Source: AP-15 sp963755435
Lineage (GTDB): Bacteria > Pseudomonadota > Alphaproteobacteria > ATCC43930 > CGMCC-115725
DNA: 64,000 nucleotides
Assembly: GCA_963755435.1 (NCBI GenBank)
Contig: CAVWJX010000009.1
Coordinates: 142,347-206,346 of the forward strand
Direction: 5' to 3'
Positions 34,907 through 44,108 of this stretch are shown here, piece after piece (position 1 is the first letter of the stretch; every line of letters begins with the position of its first letter). The notes below the pieces were generated by a model, which saw nothing but the letters and a program-made list of their open reading frames with translations, did not search any database and was not told the DNA's origin. Both the position numbers and the translations under genes were made by a program.

Positions 34907-36595
34907 TCAGCGGGCGCCCGGCGACCACGGTTCAGGCGCACGCGGCTCGAGATCGGTCACGACATCGACCAGCACCGGCTCGCCAGCGCCGAGTGCTTCG
35001 GCCAGAGCGGGGGCGATCTCGGCCGGGCGCTCGACCCGGATGCCGCGCACGCCAAAGCTGCGGGCGACCGCGGTAAAATCGGTCGGGCCGAAGCGCACCA
35101 ATGCCTCACCGCGGCCCGGCCGGTTGCCGGCGATGCGCCGCACCCCGGAGAGGTTCTGGCCAAAGCCCGAATTGTTGTTGACCACGACGACGGCGGCGAT
35201 GCCGCAGCGACGCGCGGTTTCCAGCTCGGCCAGGTGGTAGTAGAACCCGCCATCGCCGGTAAAGCACAGCACCGCCCGGCCGGGTGCGGCGCATTTGGCG
35301 CCGAGCGAGGCGGGAAACGACCAGCCGAGCGAGCCTGCCGCACGCAGATAGGTCTGCCCGGTGCCGTTGAAATCGATCATCGTTCCGGTCCAGATGCCGG
35401 AATAGCCGGTATCGGCGACCACGATGCCGTCGGCCGGCAAGGCCTTGGTGATCTCGGCGCACAGCCGCTCGACCCGGATCGGCGCCCGATCGTCGCCGAC
35501 GAGCGGCGCCATCGAGGCGCGCCAATCGGCGACGAGGCGCGCCGCCTCCTCGGCAAAGCCGCGGTCGCGGGCCGGGCGCCCGATCGCCTCGACGAGGCGG
35601 GCGACCGTCGCCTTGGGGTCGCCGACGACCCCGATTGTGTTCGGATAGCTGCGCCCGATCTCGACCGGATCGGCGTCGATCTGCACGATCTTCGTCGCCG
35701 CTGACGGCACCGTCCAGTTCAGGGTGACCTGGTCGCCGGTGTCGCAGCCGATATAGAGCACGAGGTCGGCGCCATGCACGATGCGGTTGGCCGGCGGTGC
35801 CGAGTAGCTGCCGGGAACCCCGGCGGCGAGCGGATGCCGGGTCGGGATCAGCGCCCGGGCGCCGAGGCTCGTCGCCAGCGGTGCGGCGAGCGCTTCGGCC
35901 AGGGCGACGATCTCGGGCCCGGCCGCCGAGGCGGCAGCCCCGTCGCCGGCGACGATCGCCACCCGCCGCGCGGCGACAAGGGCGGCGGCGGCGCGGCCAA
36001 TATCGGCGGCGTCGGCGACCGGCCGGTGCGCTGGAATCCGCCGCGCCTCCGGGTCGATCAGGGTCGGCTCGCCGGTCTCGCCGAGCTCGATCACGTCGCC
36101 CTGCAAGCCGCAGAAATCGAGATGAGTCGGCCGCGGCGGGTCGGCCAACGCGGTGCGCCAGGCGTGGCGGAGGAGGCGCGGCAATTCGGCGGTCGCGTCG
36201 ACCGGGGCTGAAAACTTGGTCACCGCCGCGAATAACGGGGCGTGGGCGATTTCCTGATAGGAGTTGCGGTGCTGGAACGAAGGCTCCTTGCGCCCGGTCA
36301 GCGCGATCACCGGGCTATGCCCGAGATAAGCGTCCTGGAGGCCCGAGGCGAGGTTGGCGGCGCCGACGGACTGGGCCATGCACACCCCCGGCCGGCCGGC
36401 GATGCGGGCGTAGCCGTCGGCCATGTAGGCCGCGGCCTTCTCCGAATGGGCGAGGATCGGGGTCACGCCCAGATCGCCGAGCTCCATCAGGGTGCGGCGC
36501 ATGCACGATTCGACGAAGAAGACATGGCTCATGCCGGTGCCGGCGAGCGCCTGCGCCAGCCATTGCGCGCCGTTGACGGCTCGCTTTTCGCTCAT
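34907..36595 (-). CDS. acetolactate synthase-like ThDP enzyme
   Basis: A 562-residue thiamine-diphosphate enzyme of the acetolactate synthase / benzoylformate decarboxylase superfamily. The N-terminal PYR domain has ILAHSEKAAAYMADGYARIA (catalytic Glu) and GVCMAQSVGAANLASGLQDA; the central domain binds a nucleotide-like cofactor; the PP domain has CFTGDGGFYYHLAELETARR with an intact GDG metal site and VVVVNNNSGFGQNL. It would condense or decarboxylate a 2-oxoacid. GGAGG before the ATG confirms the start. It heads a minus-strand stretch in which the upstream SDR and LLM oxidoreductase follow the same direction, suggesting one catabolic unit. The substrate is unknown. Confidence 0.88.
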   Translation of the reverse strand: MSEKRAVNGAQWLAQALAGTGMSHVFFVESCMRRTLMELGDLGVTPILAHSEKAAAYMADGYARIAGRPGVCMAQSVGAANLASGLQDAYLGHSPVIALTGRKEPSFQHRNSYQEIAHAPLFAAVTKFSAPVDATAELPRLLRHAWRTALADPPRPTHLDFCGLQGDVIELGETGEPTLIDPEARRIPAHRPVADAADIGRAAAALVAARRVAIVAGDGAAASAAGPEIVALAEALAAPLATSLGARALIPTRHPLAAGVPGSYSAPPANRIVHGADLVLYIGCDTGDQVTLNWTVPSAATKIVQIDADPVEIGRSYPNTIGVVGDPKATVARLVEAIGRPARDRGFAEEAARLVADWRASMAPLVGDDRAPIRVERLCAEITKALPADGIVVADTGYSGIWTGTMIDFNGTGQTYLRAAGSLGWSFPASLGAKCAAPGRAVLCFTGDGGFYYHLAELETARRCGIAAVVVVNNNSGFGQNLSGVRRIAGNRPGRGEALVRFGPTDFTAVARSFGVRGIRVERPAEIAPALAEALGAGEPVLVDVVTDLEPRAPEPWSPGAR

Positions 36596-36655
36596 CTCGG
36601 CTTTCCTCCAATTTGGCCAGGAGACCGGAGACCCGTCTCCTGTCGTGCCGCGCCT

Positions 36656-37417
36656 CTAAAGCGTCAGTCCGCCGTCGACGATAATCGTCTGGCCGGTGAT
36701 CATCGCCGCCCCGGCACACAGGAAAAAGATCGTCTCGGCAATGTCCTCGGGTCGGCAGGCGCGCTTCAAGGGCGTGCGCTCGATCGAGGTCTCTTTGCGA
36801 TCGGCCGGCCAGTCCTTGTTCCACGGACTGTCGACAAAGCCCGGCGCCACCGCGTTGACCCGGATTTCGGGGGCAAGCGTGCGCGCCAGGCTGCGGGTCA
36901 GGTTGATCAGCCCGGCCTTGCTCGTCGCGTAGGGGATGCTACTGCCCGAACCCATCATCCCGGCGATCGAGGCAGTATTGCAGATCGCCCCTCGCGCCGC
37001 TTTCAACGCCGGGACCGCGGCATGGCTGCAGCGAAACGGGCCGATCAAATTGGTATTGAGGATGGTCGACCAGAATTCCTCGGAGAGCGCGTCCAGATCG
37101 GCGAACGGGATCGGCGTCGGGGTCGCCGGGGTCCCGGCATTGTTGACCAGAAAATCGAGCCGGCCGAGCGCGTCGATGGCGCTCGCCACCATCCGCTCTG
37201 CCTCGCCCGGGCGGGCGACGTTGCCGGGTGCGGCAACCACCCGGCGGCCTTCGGCCTTGAGCCGCTCGACCGCGGCGGCCCCGCGCGGATCCTCGGGCAG
37301 ATGGTTCAGCGCCACCGTGGCTCCGCAGCGCGAAAAGATTTCCGCGGCAGCGAGGCCGATGCCCGAGGCCGCCCCGGTCACCAGCACGGTTTTGCCGGCG
37401 AGATCCGCACTGATCAT
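36656..37417 (-). CDS. short-chain dehydrogenase/reductase
   Basis: A 253-residue NAD(P)-dependent oxidoreductase. The Rossmann motif is KTVLVTGAASGIGLAAAEIF (TGxxxGIG), followed by DFLVNNAGTPATPTPIPFAD (NNAG), the active-site Ser-Tyr-Lys (NTASIAGMMGSGSSIPYATS then K), and the C-terminal MITGQTIIVDGGLTL. It has the look of a 3-oxoacyl-ACP reductase (FabG-like), but acts on an unknown alcohol or ketone. GAGGGGG precedes the ATG at 37417. It lies 60 bases before the acetolactate synthase-like gene and about 100 bases after the LLM oxidoreductase gene, all on the minus strand. Confidence 0.9.
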   Translation of the reverse strand: MISADLAGKTVLVTGAASGIGLAAAEIFSRCGATVALNHLPEDPRGAAAVERLKAEGRRVVAAPGNVARPGEAERMVASAIDALGRLDFLVNNAGTPATPTPIPFADLDALSEEFWSTILNTNLIGPFRCSHAAVPALKAARGAICNTASIAGMMGSGSSIPYATSKAGLINLTRSLARTLAPEIRVNAVAPGFVDSPWNKDWPADRKETSIERTPLKRACRPEDIAETIFFLCAGAAMITGQTIIVDGGLTL

Positions 37418-37523
37418 GTCGCCCCCTCGATCGAGTTTAACCGTCTCCGCGCAGCATGCCGCCGCGGCGCGGGCTGTCAAGCCACCGGCGCCCGATCTTG
37501 GCCCGGCGACCGGAGCCGGCCGG

Positions 37524-38348
37524 TCAGAGCAGATCGCGCGCCCGTTCGAGCTCTTCGAACTCGCCGTATTGCGAGACCAGCAGCACCTCGTCGAAACCGA
37601 GCTGTTCCATCCGCTTCAGCCGCCGCCGCGCCTCGTCCGGCGGACAGACCAGCGCCACATCGGTCGCCGCGGCGAGCTCCGCCGATTCGGGCCGGTTGGC
37701 GAGATCGACGGCGACATTGGCCAGGACCGCGTTGTCGCCGCCGGCCTCGCGGTAGATCTTCATGCCGGCTTCGAGATCGTCCCAGCTGCTGTATCGGCCG
37801 GACGGGGTCCAGCCCTGGCACTCCTTGGCGGCATAGGTGATCCAGCGCGGGCTGCGCCAGGCGCCCATCAGGATCGGCGGCCCGCCTTCGCATCCCGGCC
37901 ACAAGGACAGCGTGCCGCCATTGACCGGCTCGCCGCGCCACACCTTGTGCATGGTCTCGAGGGCAATTCGCATCGCGCGGAAGCGATGGTCGTAATCGAG
38001 GCCGAGCAATTCGAAATCCGCTCGGGTCGAGCCGCTGCCGACGCCGAGCCGCAGCCGGCCGGCGGACAACGCCTGGACCGACTGGACGCGATGGGCGAGT
38101 TCGATCGGGTGGCGCAGCGACAGCTGCAAGACGCCGATGCCGAGCTCGACCCGCTCGGTCACGGCGGCGAGCGCCGCCAGCTCGACCAGGGGATCGAGGG
38201 TGGGCCGCCCGCGCCCCAGCGAATCCCCGACCCAGATCCCGGGAAATCCGGCGGCTTCGATGCGGCGGGCATAATCGGCGGTGCGGCGCAAGAGCCGGTC
38301 GTGCGGTCCCGTGCCGGCGCTGAACCGGATCATTGCGCTGACTTTCAC
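37524..38348 (-). CDS. LLM-class (luciferase-like) flavin oxidoreductase
   Basis: A 274-residue TIM-barrel protein of the bacterial luciferase-like monooxygenase/F420-reductase superfamily. Typical signatures are GFPGIWVGDSLGRGRPTLDP, VELAALAAVTERVELGIGVL, LRHPIELAHRVQSVQALSAG and GRLRLGVGSGSTRADFELLG. It uses FMN or F420; in a proteobacterium FMN with a separate reductase is more likely. The start is a GTG at 38348 with AGGGG 8 bases upstream. It begins the run LLM-SDR-ThDP on the minus strand, consistent with oxidation of an imported organic compound. No partner flavin reductase gene is in the neighbourhood. Confidence 0.87.
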   Translation of the reverse strand: MKVSAMIRFSAGTGPHDRLLRRTADYARRIEAAGFPGIWVGDSLGRGRPTLDPLVELAALAAVTERVELGIGVLQLSLRHPIELAHRVQSVQALSAGRLRLGVGSGSTRADFELLGLDYDHRFRAMRIALETMHKVWRGEPVNGGTLSLWPGCEGGPPILMGAWRSPRWITYAAKECQGWTPSGRYSSWDDLEAGMKIYREAGGDNAVLANVAVDLANRPESAELAAATDVALVCPPDEARRRLKRMEQLGFDEVLLVSQYGEFEELERARDLL

Positions 38349-38527
38349 GACATTCCCCTGTTTGCGGTTGATTCGGCGTCAGCATGCAGCATCCTCGCGG
38401 CGGGCGCCAAGCGCCGGGCAGTCCCGCCGCGCATTTCAGGATTGCGTGGCGCGGTCGCGCGCTTGCGGTATCGAGCGATCGGCGCGCTCGTGGTAAGGTG
38501 GCGCGTTGCGTTCAGGGAGGAAAAGAC

Positions 38528-39115
38528 ATGGATACGATCGAGGCTGCCGCGCGGCGCGGAGCCACGCGATTGCTCTCGCAGCTGCCGTCCCGCCTGCACC
38601 ACCATGCCTATGTCGTCAAGGACCACGAGGCCAACCGCCGGTTCTTCGAGGACCTGCTCGGGATTCCGCTGGCGGCGACCTGGTGCGAAAAGAATTTCAG
38701 CGCCGAGCTGCAGCGCGAGGTTGAGTTTTGCCACACCTTTTTTGCGATGGCCGACGGTGGCGCGCTGGCTTTTTTCCAGTTCGCCGACCCTGAGCTCTAC
38801 CAGATGACCCAGGCCGAGAAGCCGGCCCGCATCGGGCGCTACGATCATGTCGCCTTCAAGGCGGAGCCCGAGACCTATGAGGAATTGAAGCGGCGTCTCG
38901 AAAGCGCCGGCGAGAACTACCGCGAGACCAATCACGGCTATTGCAAGTCGATCTACGTCGCCTCGCCCGACGGGCTGATCGTCGAGTTCACCCAGGACCC
39001 GGACGATGTCGCCGAGATCGACGCGATCCGCCGCGCCGACGCGCATTCCGAGCTGGCGCGGTGGCTGGCCGGCGACCGCCGCACCAACAACGAGCTGCGC
39101 GGCCGCCACATCTGA
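38528..39115 (+). CDS. VOC-family dioxygenase-like protein
   Basis: A 195-residue protein with two beta-alpha-beta-beta-beta VOC repeats: LHHHAYVVKDHEANRRFFED (metal His at the start), then RIGRYDHVAFKAEPETYEEL, a second His, and SIYVASPDGLIVEFTQDPDD with the Glu ligand. This His-His-Glu arrangement fits a metal-dependent extradiol dioxygenase or glyoxalase-like enzyme. GGGAGG before the ATG at 38528 sets the start. It is convergent with the second VOC gene, about 110 bases apart. Its substrate is not deducible. Confidence 0.82.
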   Translation: MDTIEAAARRGATRLLSQLPSRLHHHAYVVKDHEANRRFFEDLLGIPLAATWCEKNFSAELQREVEFCHTFFAMADGGALAFFQFADPELYQMTQAEKPARIGRYDHVAFKAEPETYEELKRRLESAGENYRETNHGYCKSIYVASPDGLIVEFTQDPDDVAEIDAIRRADAHSELARWLAGDRRTNNELRGRHI

Positions 39116-39149
39116 CCGGGCGCCACCCTCGTTCTCCTCCACCCTGACC

Positions 39150-39170
39150 CTCCCCCGCAGGCGGGGGGAG
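39150..39170. terminator. GC-rich hairpin between convergent VOC genes
   Basis: CTCCCCCGC and GCGGGGGGAG are complementary around an AG loop, giving a strong stem between the stops at 39115 and 39228. It lacks a long T-run, so it may be a bidirectional stop or a REP-like element; short CTCCCC-type palindromes are frequent in alphaproteobacterial intergenic DNA. Confidence 0.45.
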
Positions 39171-39227
39171 TGAATGGGAGGGGCCGCTTTCCTGCGGAAG
39201 AAGGGGAGAGGCTCCGAGCCGGGCGGC

Positions 39228-39767
39228 TCAGGCCGACAGCTGGCGCTCGAGGTCGCCGCGCCAATCGTTGAACGGCCGAAACCCCGGCTGGGCTTCGCAG
39301 AACGCCTTGGTGTCGTCAAAGATCTCCGCCGCCGGGCGGGAAAGGTCGATCGGCTGGCGCGCCGGCTGCGGGATGTACCAGGGCGTGTCGACAAAGACCT
39401 CGACCCGGTTGCCTTCGGGATCGCGGAAATAGACCGACCAGGCGATGCCGTGATGGATCGGGTCGATGTCGCTGACCGGCGCCGATTTCAATCGCTGGTG
39501 AAACGCCTTTAGCTCGTCGAGCGAGCCGAGCCGGAACGACAGCTGGTTCAGGATGCGATCGGGCAGCCCCTCCGGGCGTCCGGTCGCCAGCACGATCTGG
39601 TGATGGTCCTTGGGGTCGCGGCTGAGAAACGTCAATTCGCCGTTGCGCACCGAGCCCCGATCGGTCACGGCAAAGCCCATGACGTCGCGGTAGAACGCGA
39701 CCATCGGTTCGAGGTCGCGCACGAACAGCCCGACATGGCTGAGCTGAAGATTGATCTGCGGCTCCAC
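39228..39767 (-). CDS. VOC-family catechol 2,3-dioxygenase-like protein
   Basis: A 179-residue single-domain VOC protein: LQLSHVGLFVRDLEPMVAFY (first His), GELTFLSRDPKDHHQIVLAT, PIHHGIAWSVYFRDPEGNRV (second His; then EVFVDTPWY with the Glu ligand). Compared with the plus-strand neighbour, it has the shorter, extradiol-dioxygenase-like form. The start is a GTG at 39767 backed by AGGAGG. It is a separate transcript from the carbohydrate cluster upstream on the same strand. Confidence 0.82.
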   Translation of the reverse strand: MEPQINLQLSHVGLFVRDLEPMVAFYRDVMGFAVTDRGSVRNGELTFLSRDPKDHHQIVLATGRPEGLPDRILNQLSFRLGSLDELKAFHQRLKSAPVSDIDPIHHGIAWSVYFRDPEGNRVEVFVDTPWYIPQPARQPIDLSRPAAEIFDDTKAFCEAQPGFRPFNDWRGDLERQLSA

Positions 39768-39872
39768 GACGCTACCTCCTGCGATTGGTCTGCGAACCCT
39801 GATTATGTAGGGCGCCGCGCCGCTGATCCACCATTGCGCGCGGTCGCCGCCAAGATCTGCCGGCCGATTTCG

Positions 39873-40112
39873 TCACTGCACGCGGTGCAGCCCGAGATCG
39901 GCGAGGCACCCGCCGATCGGGCCGGTCTCGCCGGCGCTGTTGTCGCGATCCTGGCAGGCGGCGACGACGGCGGCAAATTCGGCCCGGGTCGGCGGCTTCC
40001 CTTTGGGTGTCTGCCAATCGTTCAGCTCGGACGACACCCCCGGCGGGGTGACCCGGTCCGCCGTCACGCACGCCGCCAAGCCCAGCAGCAGCAGCATAAC
40101 CACCCCCCGCAT
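39873..40112 (-). CDS. small lipoprotein, unknown function
   Basis: A 79-residue protein with a lipoprotein signal: MRGVVMLLLLGLAACVTADR, lipobox LAAC with the modified Cys at residue 15. The mature part (PPTRAEFAAVVAACQDRDN, IGGCLADLGLHRVQ) has two further cysteines spaced to form a disulfide. Its build resembles the first lipoprotein at 11186. The ATG at 40112 gives the normal signal length; upstream ATGs do not. No partner is evident. Confidence 0.7.
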   Translation of the reverse strand: MRGVVMLLLLGLAACVTADRVTPPGVSSELNDWQTPKGKPPTRAEFAAVVAACQDRDNSAGETGPIGGCLADLGLHRVQ

Positions 40113-40151
40113 CGAGCACCCCCGCGCTCCGACCAATGCCCAGGCGCGACA

Positions 40152-40809
40152 TTAGCCGGCCGCGCCGGCCGGCGCCACCCTTTCGCCGACGCAAGCGCCG
40201 ACACCGCTGTCGCAGATCGCGACGCCGCGCGCGACCTGCACCGCCGCGACGGCGCGGGCGAGCGGCGCGACGAAGTCCGGGTAGTCGTCATCGGGCACGA
40301 TGCGCAGTGCCAGCACCTTGCCCAGCCCGACGCCCCATTGATCGAACGAATTGATGCCCCAGACGCACCCTGCGTGAACGCGCTGTGCTCGTACAGAGCG
40401 ACGAGCTTGCCGAGCGCCGCCGGGGCAATCGTTCCATCAGGATCGTGTTGGACGGGCGGTTACCGGGAAAGCTGCGGTGCGGCACCAGCCAGTTGGGCGA
40501 GCCCTCCGCGCGGACTTCCGCCGCCGTCTTGCCGAACGCGAGGGCTTCGCCCTGGGCGAGGACATTGGCCAGCAGCATGTCGTGCTGTTGCCCCTGCGGG
40601 TTCGGCGGCTGGCCAAAGGCGATGAAGTCGTAAGGGCGTCTCTTCGGTGATGTGGTTCTTCGAATAATCGAGGTAGATCGCGGCGGCTTCGGCCTGCATC
40701 CGCTCGCCGCGCTCCGGATCCTCGGCGAACAACTCGCGCAGGTGCCTATCGCGGACGGCGCGGTGTGGGTTTCGAGCGCGCGCCAGGCGGGATGTGCAGT
40801 CATCGTCAT
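40152..40809 (-). pseudogene. pgi: glucose-6-phosphate isomerase remnant joined to a ribose-5-phosphate isomerase B fragment
   Basis: The N-terminus is Pgi (MTMTAHPAWRALETHT, then in the next frame AVRDRHLRELFAEDPERG and IYLDYSKNHITEET). It then jumps to the Pgi C-terminal region (YDFIAFGQPPNPQGQQHD, LANVLAQGEALAFGKTAAEV, VPHRSFPGNRPSNTILMERL, ALGKLVALYEHSAFTQG, VWGINSFDQWGVGLGKVLAL), so roughly 330 central residues are missing at about 40641. Several single-base shifts follow (near 40756, 40430, 40366). The end is not Pgi but RpiB-like (PDDDYPDFVAPLARAVAAVQ, ARGVAICDSGVGACVGERVA), stopping at 40152. It is a dead relic of a pgi-rpiB region at the end of the carbohydrate cluster. Confidence 0.78.
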
Positions 40810-40848
40810 CTCTGCCCTATCCTATTGCCCGCCCGTGGTCGGCTCCCT

Positions 40849-42420
40849 TCAGGCACGCAACCGATGCGGGGCGGCGGCAATGGCAGGCGCGCGGTTCGTA
40901 GTCAGTGTCAGATCGTGCAGCCACTGCCAGGGGGCCAAATCCAGCATCGCTTCGGTGCACCGCCAGCGCCAATTGCCTCCGGTGCGGCCGGGCCGGTTCA
41001 TGCGCGCCTCCTCGCTGAGGTTCAGCAGGTCTTGCAGCGGCGCCATTGCCAGCGCGGCCGCTGAGTGCCACGCGAGCTCGATCACCGCCGGGGCCGCTTC
41101 TCCGCCGCCGCCGGCCGGGCGCCTCAGGTAATCCCACACATCCTGCCGCTGCTGCTCCGGCAGCGCCTCGAACCAGGCGCGCGTTGTCGAATTGTCGTGG
41201 GTGCCAGTATAGACGACCGTATTGTGCGCGTAATTTTCGGGTAGGTGCGGGTTGTCGGGATGGCCGTCGAAGGCGAACTGGAGCACCCGCATTCCCGGCA
41301 GACCGAAGCGGTCGCGCAAGGCGACCACATCGGGCGTGATCATACCCAGATCCTCGGCAATCAACGGAAGCCCGCCCAATGCCGCTGCCGCCGTGGCGAA
41401 GAAATCGGCGCCCGGACCGGGAACCCAGCTTCCGCTTTCGGCCGTCGCCGATCCGGCGGGCACGTACCAGCCTGCGGCGAAGGCCCGGAAATGGTCGAGC
41501 CGGCTCATATCGACATGGGCGAGCAGGGCGCGCAGCCGCTCGATCCACCAGCGGTAGCCGCTTCGCCGCAAAGCCTGCCAATCGTAGACGGGGTTGCCCC
41601 AGAGCTGACCCGTGGCGCTGAAGTAATCCGGCGGCACGCCCGCGACAAAAAGCGGCCGAGCGTGTTTGTCCAGCCGGAAGAATTGCGGCGCGGCCCAGAC
41701 GTCGCTCGAATCCGGGGAGACGTAGAACGGCAGGTCGCCGATCAGGCGCACCCCCTTCGCACGCGCGTATCGCTTCAACCGGCTGCCCTGGCGCAACAAC
41801 AGGAATTGCGCGAACCGGGTTTCTTCGCACTGCGCCGCCATTTCCCGCCGGGCCGATTGCAGCGCTGCCGGCTCGCGACGCACCAGTTCGTCCGGCCAGT
41901 CGAGATAGGTTGCGCCCTCGAACCGGGTCTTCAGCGCCCGAAAGAGTGCGTAATCATCGAGCCAGTGGCTCTGCTCATGGCAGAATTCCTCGAATGCCGA
42001 GCGCAAATCGGCGCGGGCGCCGGAGCTGAAATTGCGCCAGGCGGCATCAAGCAGCCGCTCCTTCAGCGGGATCACCGCAGCGAAATCGACCCAGGCGGCG
42101 ACGCCGCCGTCGCCGACGCAGTCACCCGGATGCAGCAGCCCGTCCTCGACCAGGTCGTCCGGGCTGATCAGCAGCTCGTTGCCGGCAAATGAGGACAGCG
42201 ACTGGTAAGGCGAATCGCCGTAGCCGGTCGGCCCCACCGGGAGTACCTGCCACCAGCTCTGACCGGCCGCCTGCAGCCGGTCGATCCACCGGCGCGCCGC
42301 TGACCCCAGGTCACCGACACCGTGGCGGGACGGCAGCGAGGTGACGTGCGCCAGGATGCCACAAGCGCGATACTCCGGCTGAAACGGCAGTACGATGGGG
42401 TCCCGGCCGTCATCCTGCAT
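40849..42420 (-). CDS. malQ: 4-alpha-glucanotransferase (amylomaltase)
   Basis: A 523-residue GH77 enzyme that shuffles alpha-1,4-glucan chains, releasing glucose and longer dextrins. Visible are ILAHVTSLPSRHGVGDLG, WWQVLPVGPTGYGDSPYQSL (family signature), RLIGDLPFYVSPDSSDVWAA, MSRLDHFRAFAAGWYVPAG (catalytic Asp), PLIAEDLGMITPDV (acid/base Glu) and GTHDNSTTRAWF. Length is that of the plant/bacterial short type. Its start overlaps the end of pgm by 11 bases. With glycogen phosphorylase and phosphoglucomutase it would trim branches for complete glucan degradation. Confidence 0.94.
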   Translation of the reverse strand: MQDDGRDPIVLPFQPEYRACGILAHVTSLPSRHGVGDLGSAARRWIDRLQAAGQSWWQVLPVGPTGYGDSPYQSLSSFAGNELLISPDDLVEDGLLHPGDCVGDGGVAAWVDFAAVIPLKERLLDAAWRNFSSGARADLRSAFEEFCHEQSHWLDDYALFRALKTRFEGATYLDWPDELVRREPAALQSARREMAAQCEETRFAQFLLLRQGSRLKRYARAKGVRLIGDLPFYVSPDSSDVWAAPQFFRLDKHARPLFVAGVPPDYFSATGQLWGNPVYDWQALRRSGYRWWIERLRALLAHVDMSRLDHFRAFAAGWYVPAGSATAESGSWVPGPGADFFATAAAALGGLPLIAEDLGMITPDVVALRDRFGLPGMRVLQFAFDGHPDNPHLPENYAHNTVVYTGTHDNSTTRAWFEALPEQQRQDVWDYLRRPAGGGGEAAPAVIELAWHSAAALAMAPLQDLLNLSEEARMNRPGRTGGNWRWRCTEAMLDLAPWQWLHDLTLTTNRAPAIAAAPHRLRA

Positions 42421-44080
42421 GTCGCGGCACCCCCTCGTCTGCGGCTAGCGCCTTGCCCACCATCGCCTGTGCCTCGCGGACGATCGCGTCCAGGTGCGCC
42501 TCGTCCTTGAAGCTCTCCGCATAGATTTTGTAGATGGCCTCGGTGCCGGAAGGGCGCGCCGCAAACCAGCCGCTCTTGGCGACGACCTTGATGCCGTCGA
42601 TCGCGGCGTTGTTGCCCGGCGCGCGGCTGAGCTTGGCGAGGATCGGCTCGCCGGCCAGTTCCATCGCCGTAACGGATTTCGACGAAAGGAGGCTCAGCCG
42701 TGCCTTCTGCTCGCGTGTCGCCGGCGCGTCGATCCGGGTGTAGTGCGGGGTGCCGAACCGTTCGGTGAGCATGCGATAATGCTCGCCGGGGTCGCGGCCG
42801 GTGCGGGCGGTGATCTCGGCCGCCAGCAGGGCCATGATCGGGCCGTCCTTGTCGGTGGTCCACACGCTGCCGTCGTGCCGCAGAAAGCTGGCGCCGGCGC
42901 TTTCCTCGCCGCCGAAACAACACGAGCTGTCGAAAAGTCCCGGAACGAACCATTTGAACCCGACCGGCACCTCGCACAATCGCCGCCCGAGGCTTTCTGT
43001 CACCCGGTCGATCATGCTGCTGCTGACCAGCGTTTTGCCGATCGCGGCGTGCGCCGGCCAGGCCGGGCGATGCGCCAGCAGATAGGCAATAGCCACTGCC
43101 AAATAATGATCGGGTTTGAGCAACCCGGCCGAAGGCGTGACGATGCCGTGTCGATCCGAATCCGGATCGTTGGCGAAGGCGACGCGGTATTTGTCCTTGA
43201 GATCGACAAGCCGCGCCATGGCCCAGGGGCTCGAACAATCCATGCGGATCTTGCCGTCGTGATCGACAGTCATAAATGCAAAGGTCGGGTCCACGATCGG
43301 GTTCACAACGGCGATGTCGAGTTTGTAGACTGCGTTGATCGGCTCCCAGTAGTGCACCGCGGCGCCGCCCAGCGGATCGACAGCGAGTTTGAGGCCGGCA
43401 GCACGGATCGCCTCCATGTCCACGACGTTCCGTAGATCCTCGACATAGGGCAGCACGAAATCGTCCTGATGCGTGGTCGCGGCTTCGAGCGCTGCGGCGA
43501 CCGGCACTCGCCTGACTTCGGCGCTGCCGCCGCGCAATAGCTCGTTGGCGCGGCGCTCGACCCATTGCGTCACATTGGTATCCGCCGGCCCGCCATTTGT
43601 CGGGTTGTATTTGAAACCACCATCCTCGGGCGGGTTGTGCGACGGGGTGACGACAATGCCGTCAGCGAGCCCCTGAACGCGCCCGCGGTTGTGGACGAGG
43701 ATCGCCCGCGAAATGACCGGGGTCGGCGTGACCCCATCATCGCGCTGAATGATTGTCTCAACGCCGTTGGCGGCAAGAACTTCCAGCGCCGTGCGCTGGG
43801 CCGGGCCGGAGAGGGCATGCGTGTCCTTGCCCATGAACAACGGGCCGTCTGTGCCGTGCGCCCGCCGGAAGTCGCAGATCGCCTGGGTGATCGCCAGGAT
43901 GTGCGCCTCGGTGAACGAGCCGTCCCGCGGCGAGCCGCGATGGCCGCTGGTGCCGAAGCTGACCCGCTGCGCCGGATCACCCGGATCGGGCCGACATTTC
44001 AAGTATGCGCGTTCGAGGCGAGCCGGATCGATCAACATCTCCTTTGGGGCCGGCTTGCCGGCCAAGGGGGACATCGTCAT
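42410..44080 (-). CDS. pgm: alpha-D-glucose phosphomutase
   Basis: A 556-residue enzyme that interconverts glucose-1-phosphate and glucose-6-phosphate. Motifs include RVSFGTSGHRGSPRDGSFTE, VVTPSHNPPEDGGFKYNPTN (the phosphoserine loop), FANDPDSDRHGIVTPSAGLL (metal loop), FGGEESAGASFLRHDGSVWT (sugar-binding) and ARPSGTEAIYKIYAESFK (phosphate-binding). The length and GGFKYNP form match the alpha-specific Pgm rather than the GlmM type. It lies 28 bases after the MFS gene and overlaps malQ, so it is within the operon. It passes glucose-1-P from glycogen phosphorylase into the hexose-P pool. Confidence 0.95.
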   Translation of the reverse strand: MTMSPLAGKPAPKEMLIDPARLERAYLKCRPDPGDPAQRVSFGTSGHRGSPRDGSFTEAHILAITQAICDFRRAHGTDGPLFMGKDTHALSGPAQRTALEVLAANGVETIIQRDDGVTPTPVISRAILVHNRGRVQGLADGIVVTPSHNPPEDGGFKYNPTNGGPADTNVTQWVERRANELLRGGSAEVRRVPVAAALEAATTHQDDFVLPYVEDLRNVVDMEAIRAAGLKLAVDPLGGAAVHYWEPINAVYKLDIAVVNPIVDPTFAFMTVDHDGKIRMDCSSPWAMARLVDLKDKYRVAFANDPDSDRHGIVTPSAGLLKPDHYLAVAIAYLLAHRPAWPAHAAIGKTLVSSSMIDRVTESLGRRLCEVPVGFKWFVPGLFDSSCCFGGEESAGASFLRHDGSVWTTDKDGPIMALLAAEITARTGRDPGEHYRMLTERFGTPHYTRIDAPATREQKARLSLLSSKSVTAMELAGEPILAKLSRAPGNNAAIDGIKVVAKSGWFAARPSGTEAIYKIYAESFKDEAHLDAIVREAQAMVGKALAADEGVPRHAG

Positions 44081-44108
44081 GCGTTGCTCCGTTCTGTGGT
44101 GCCGGTTT

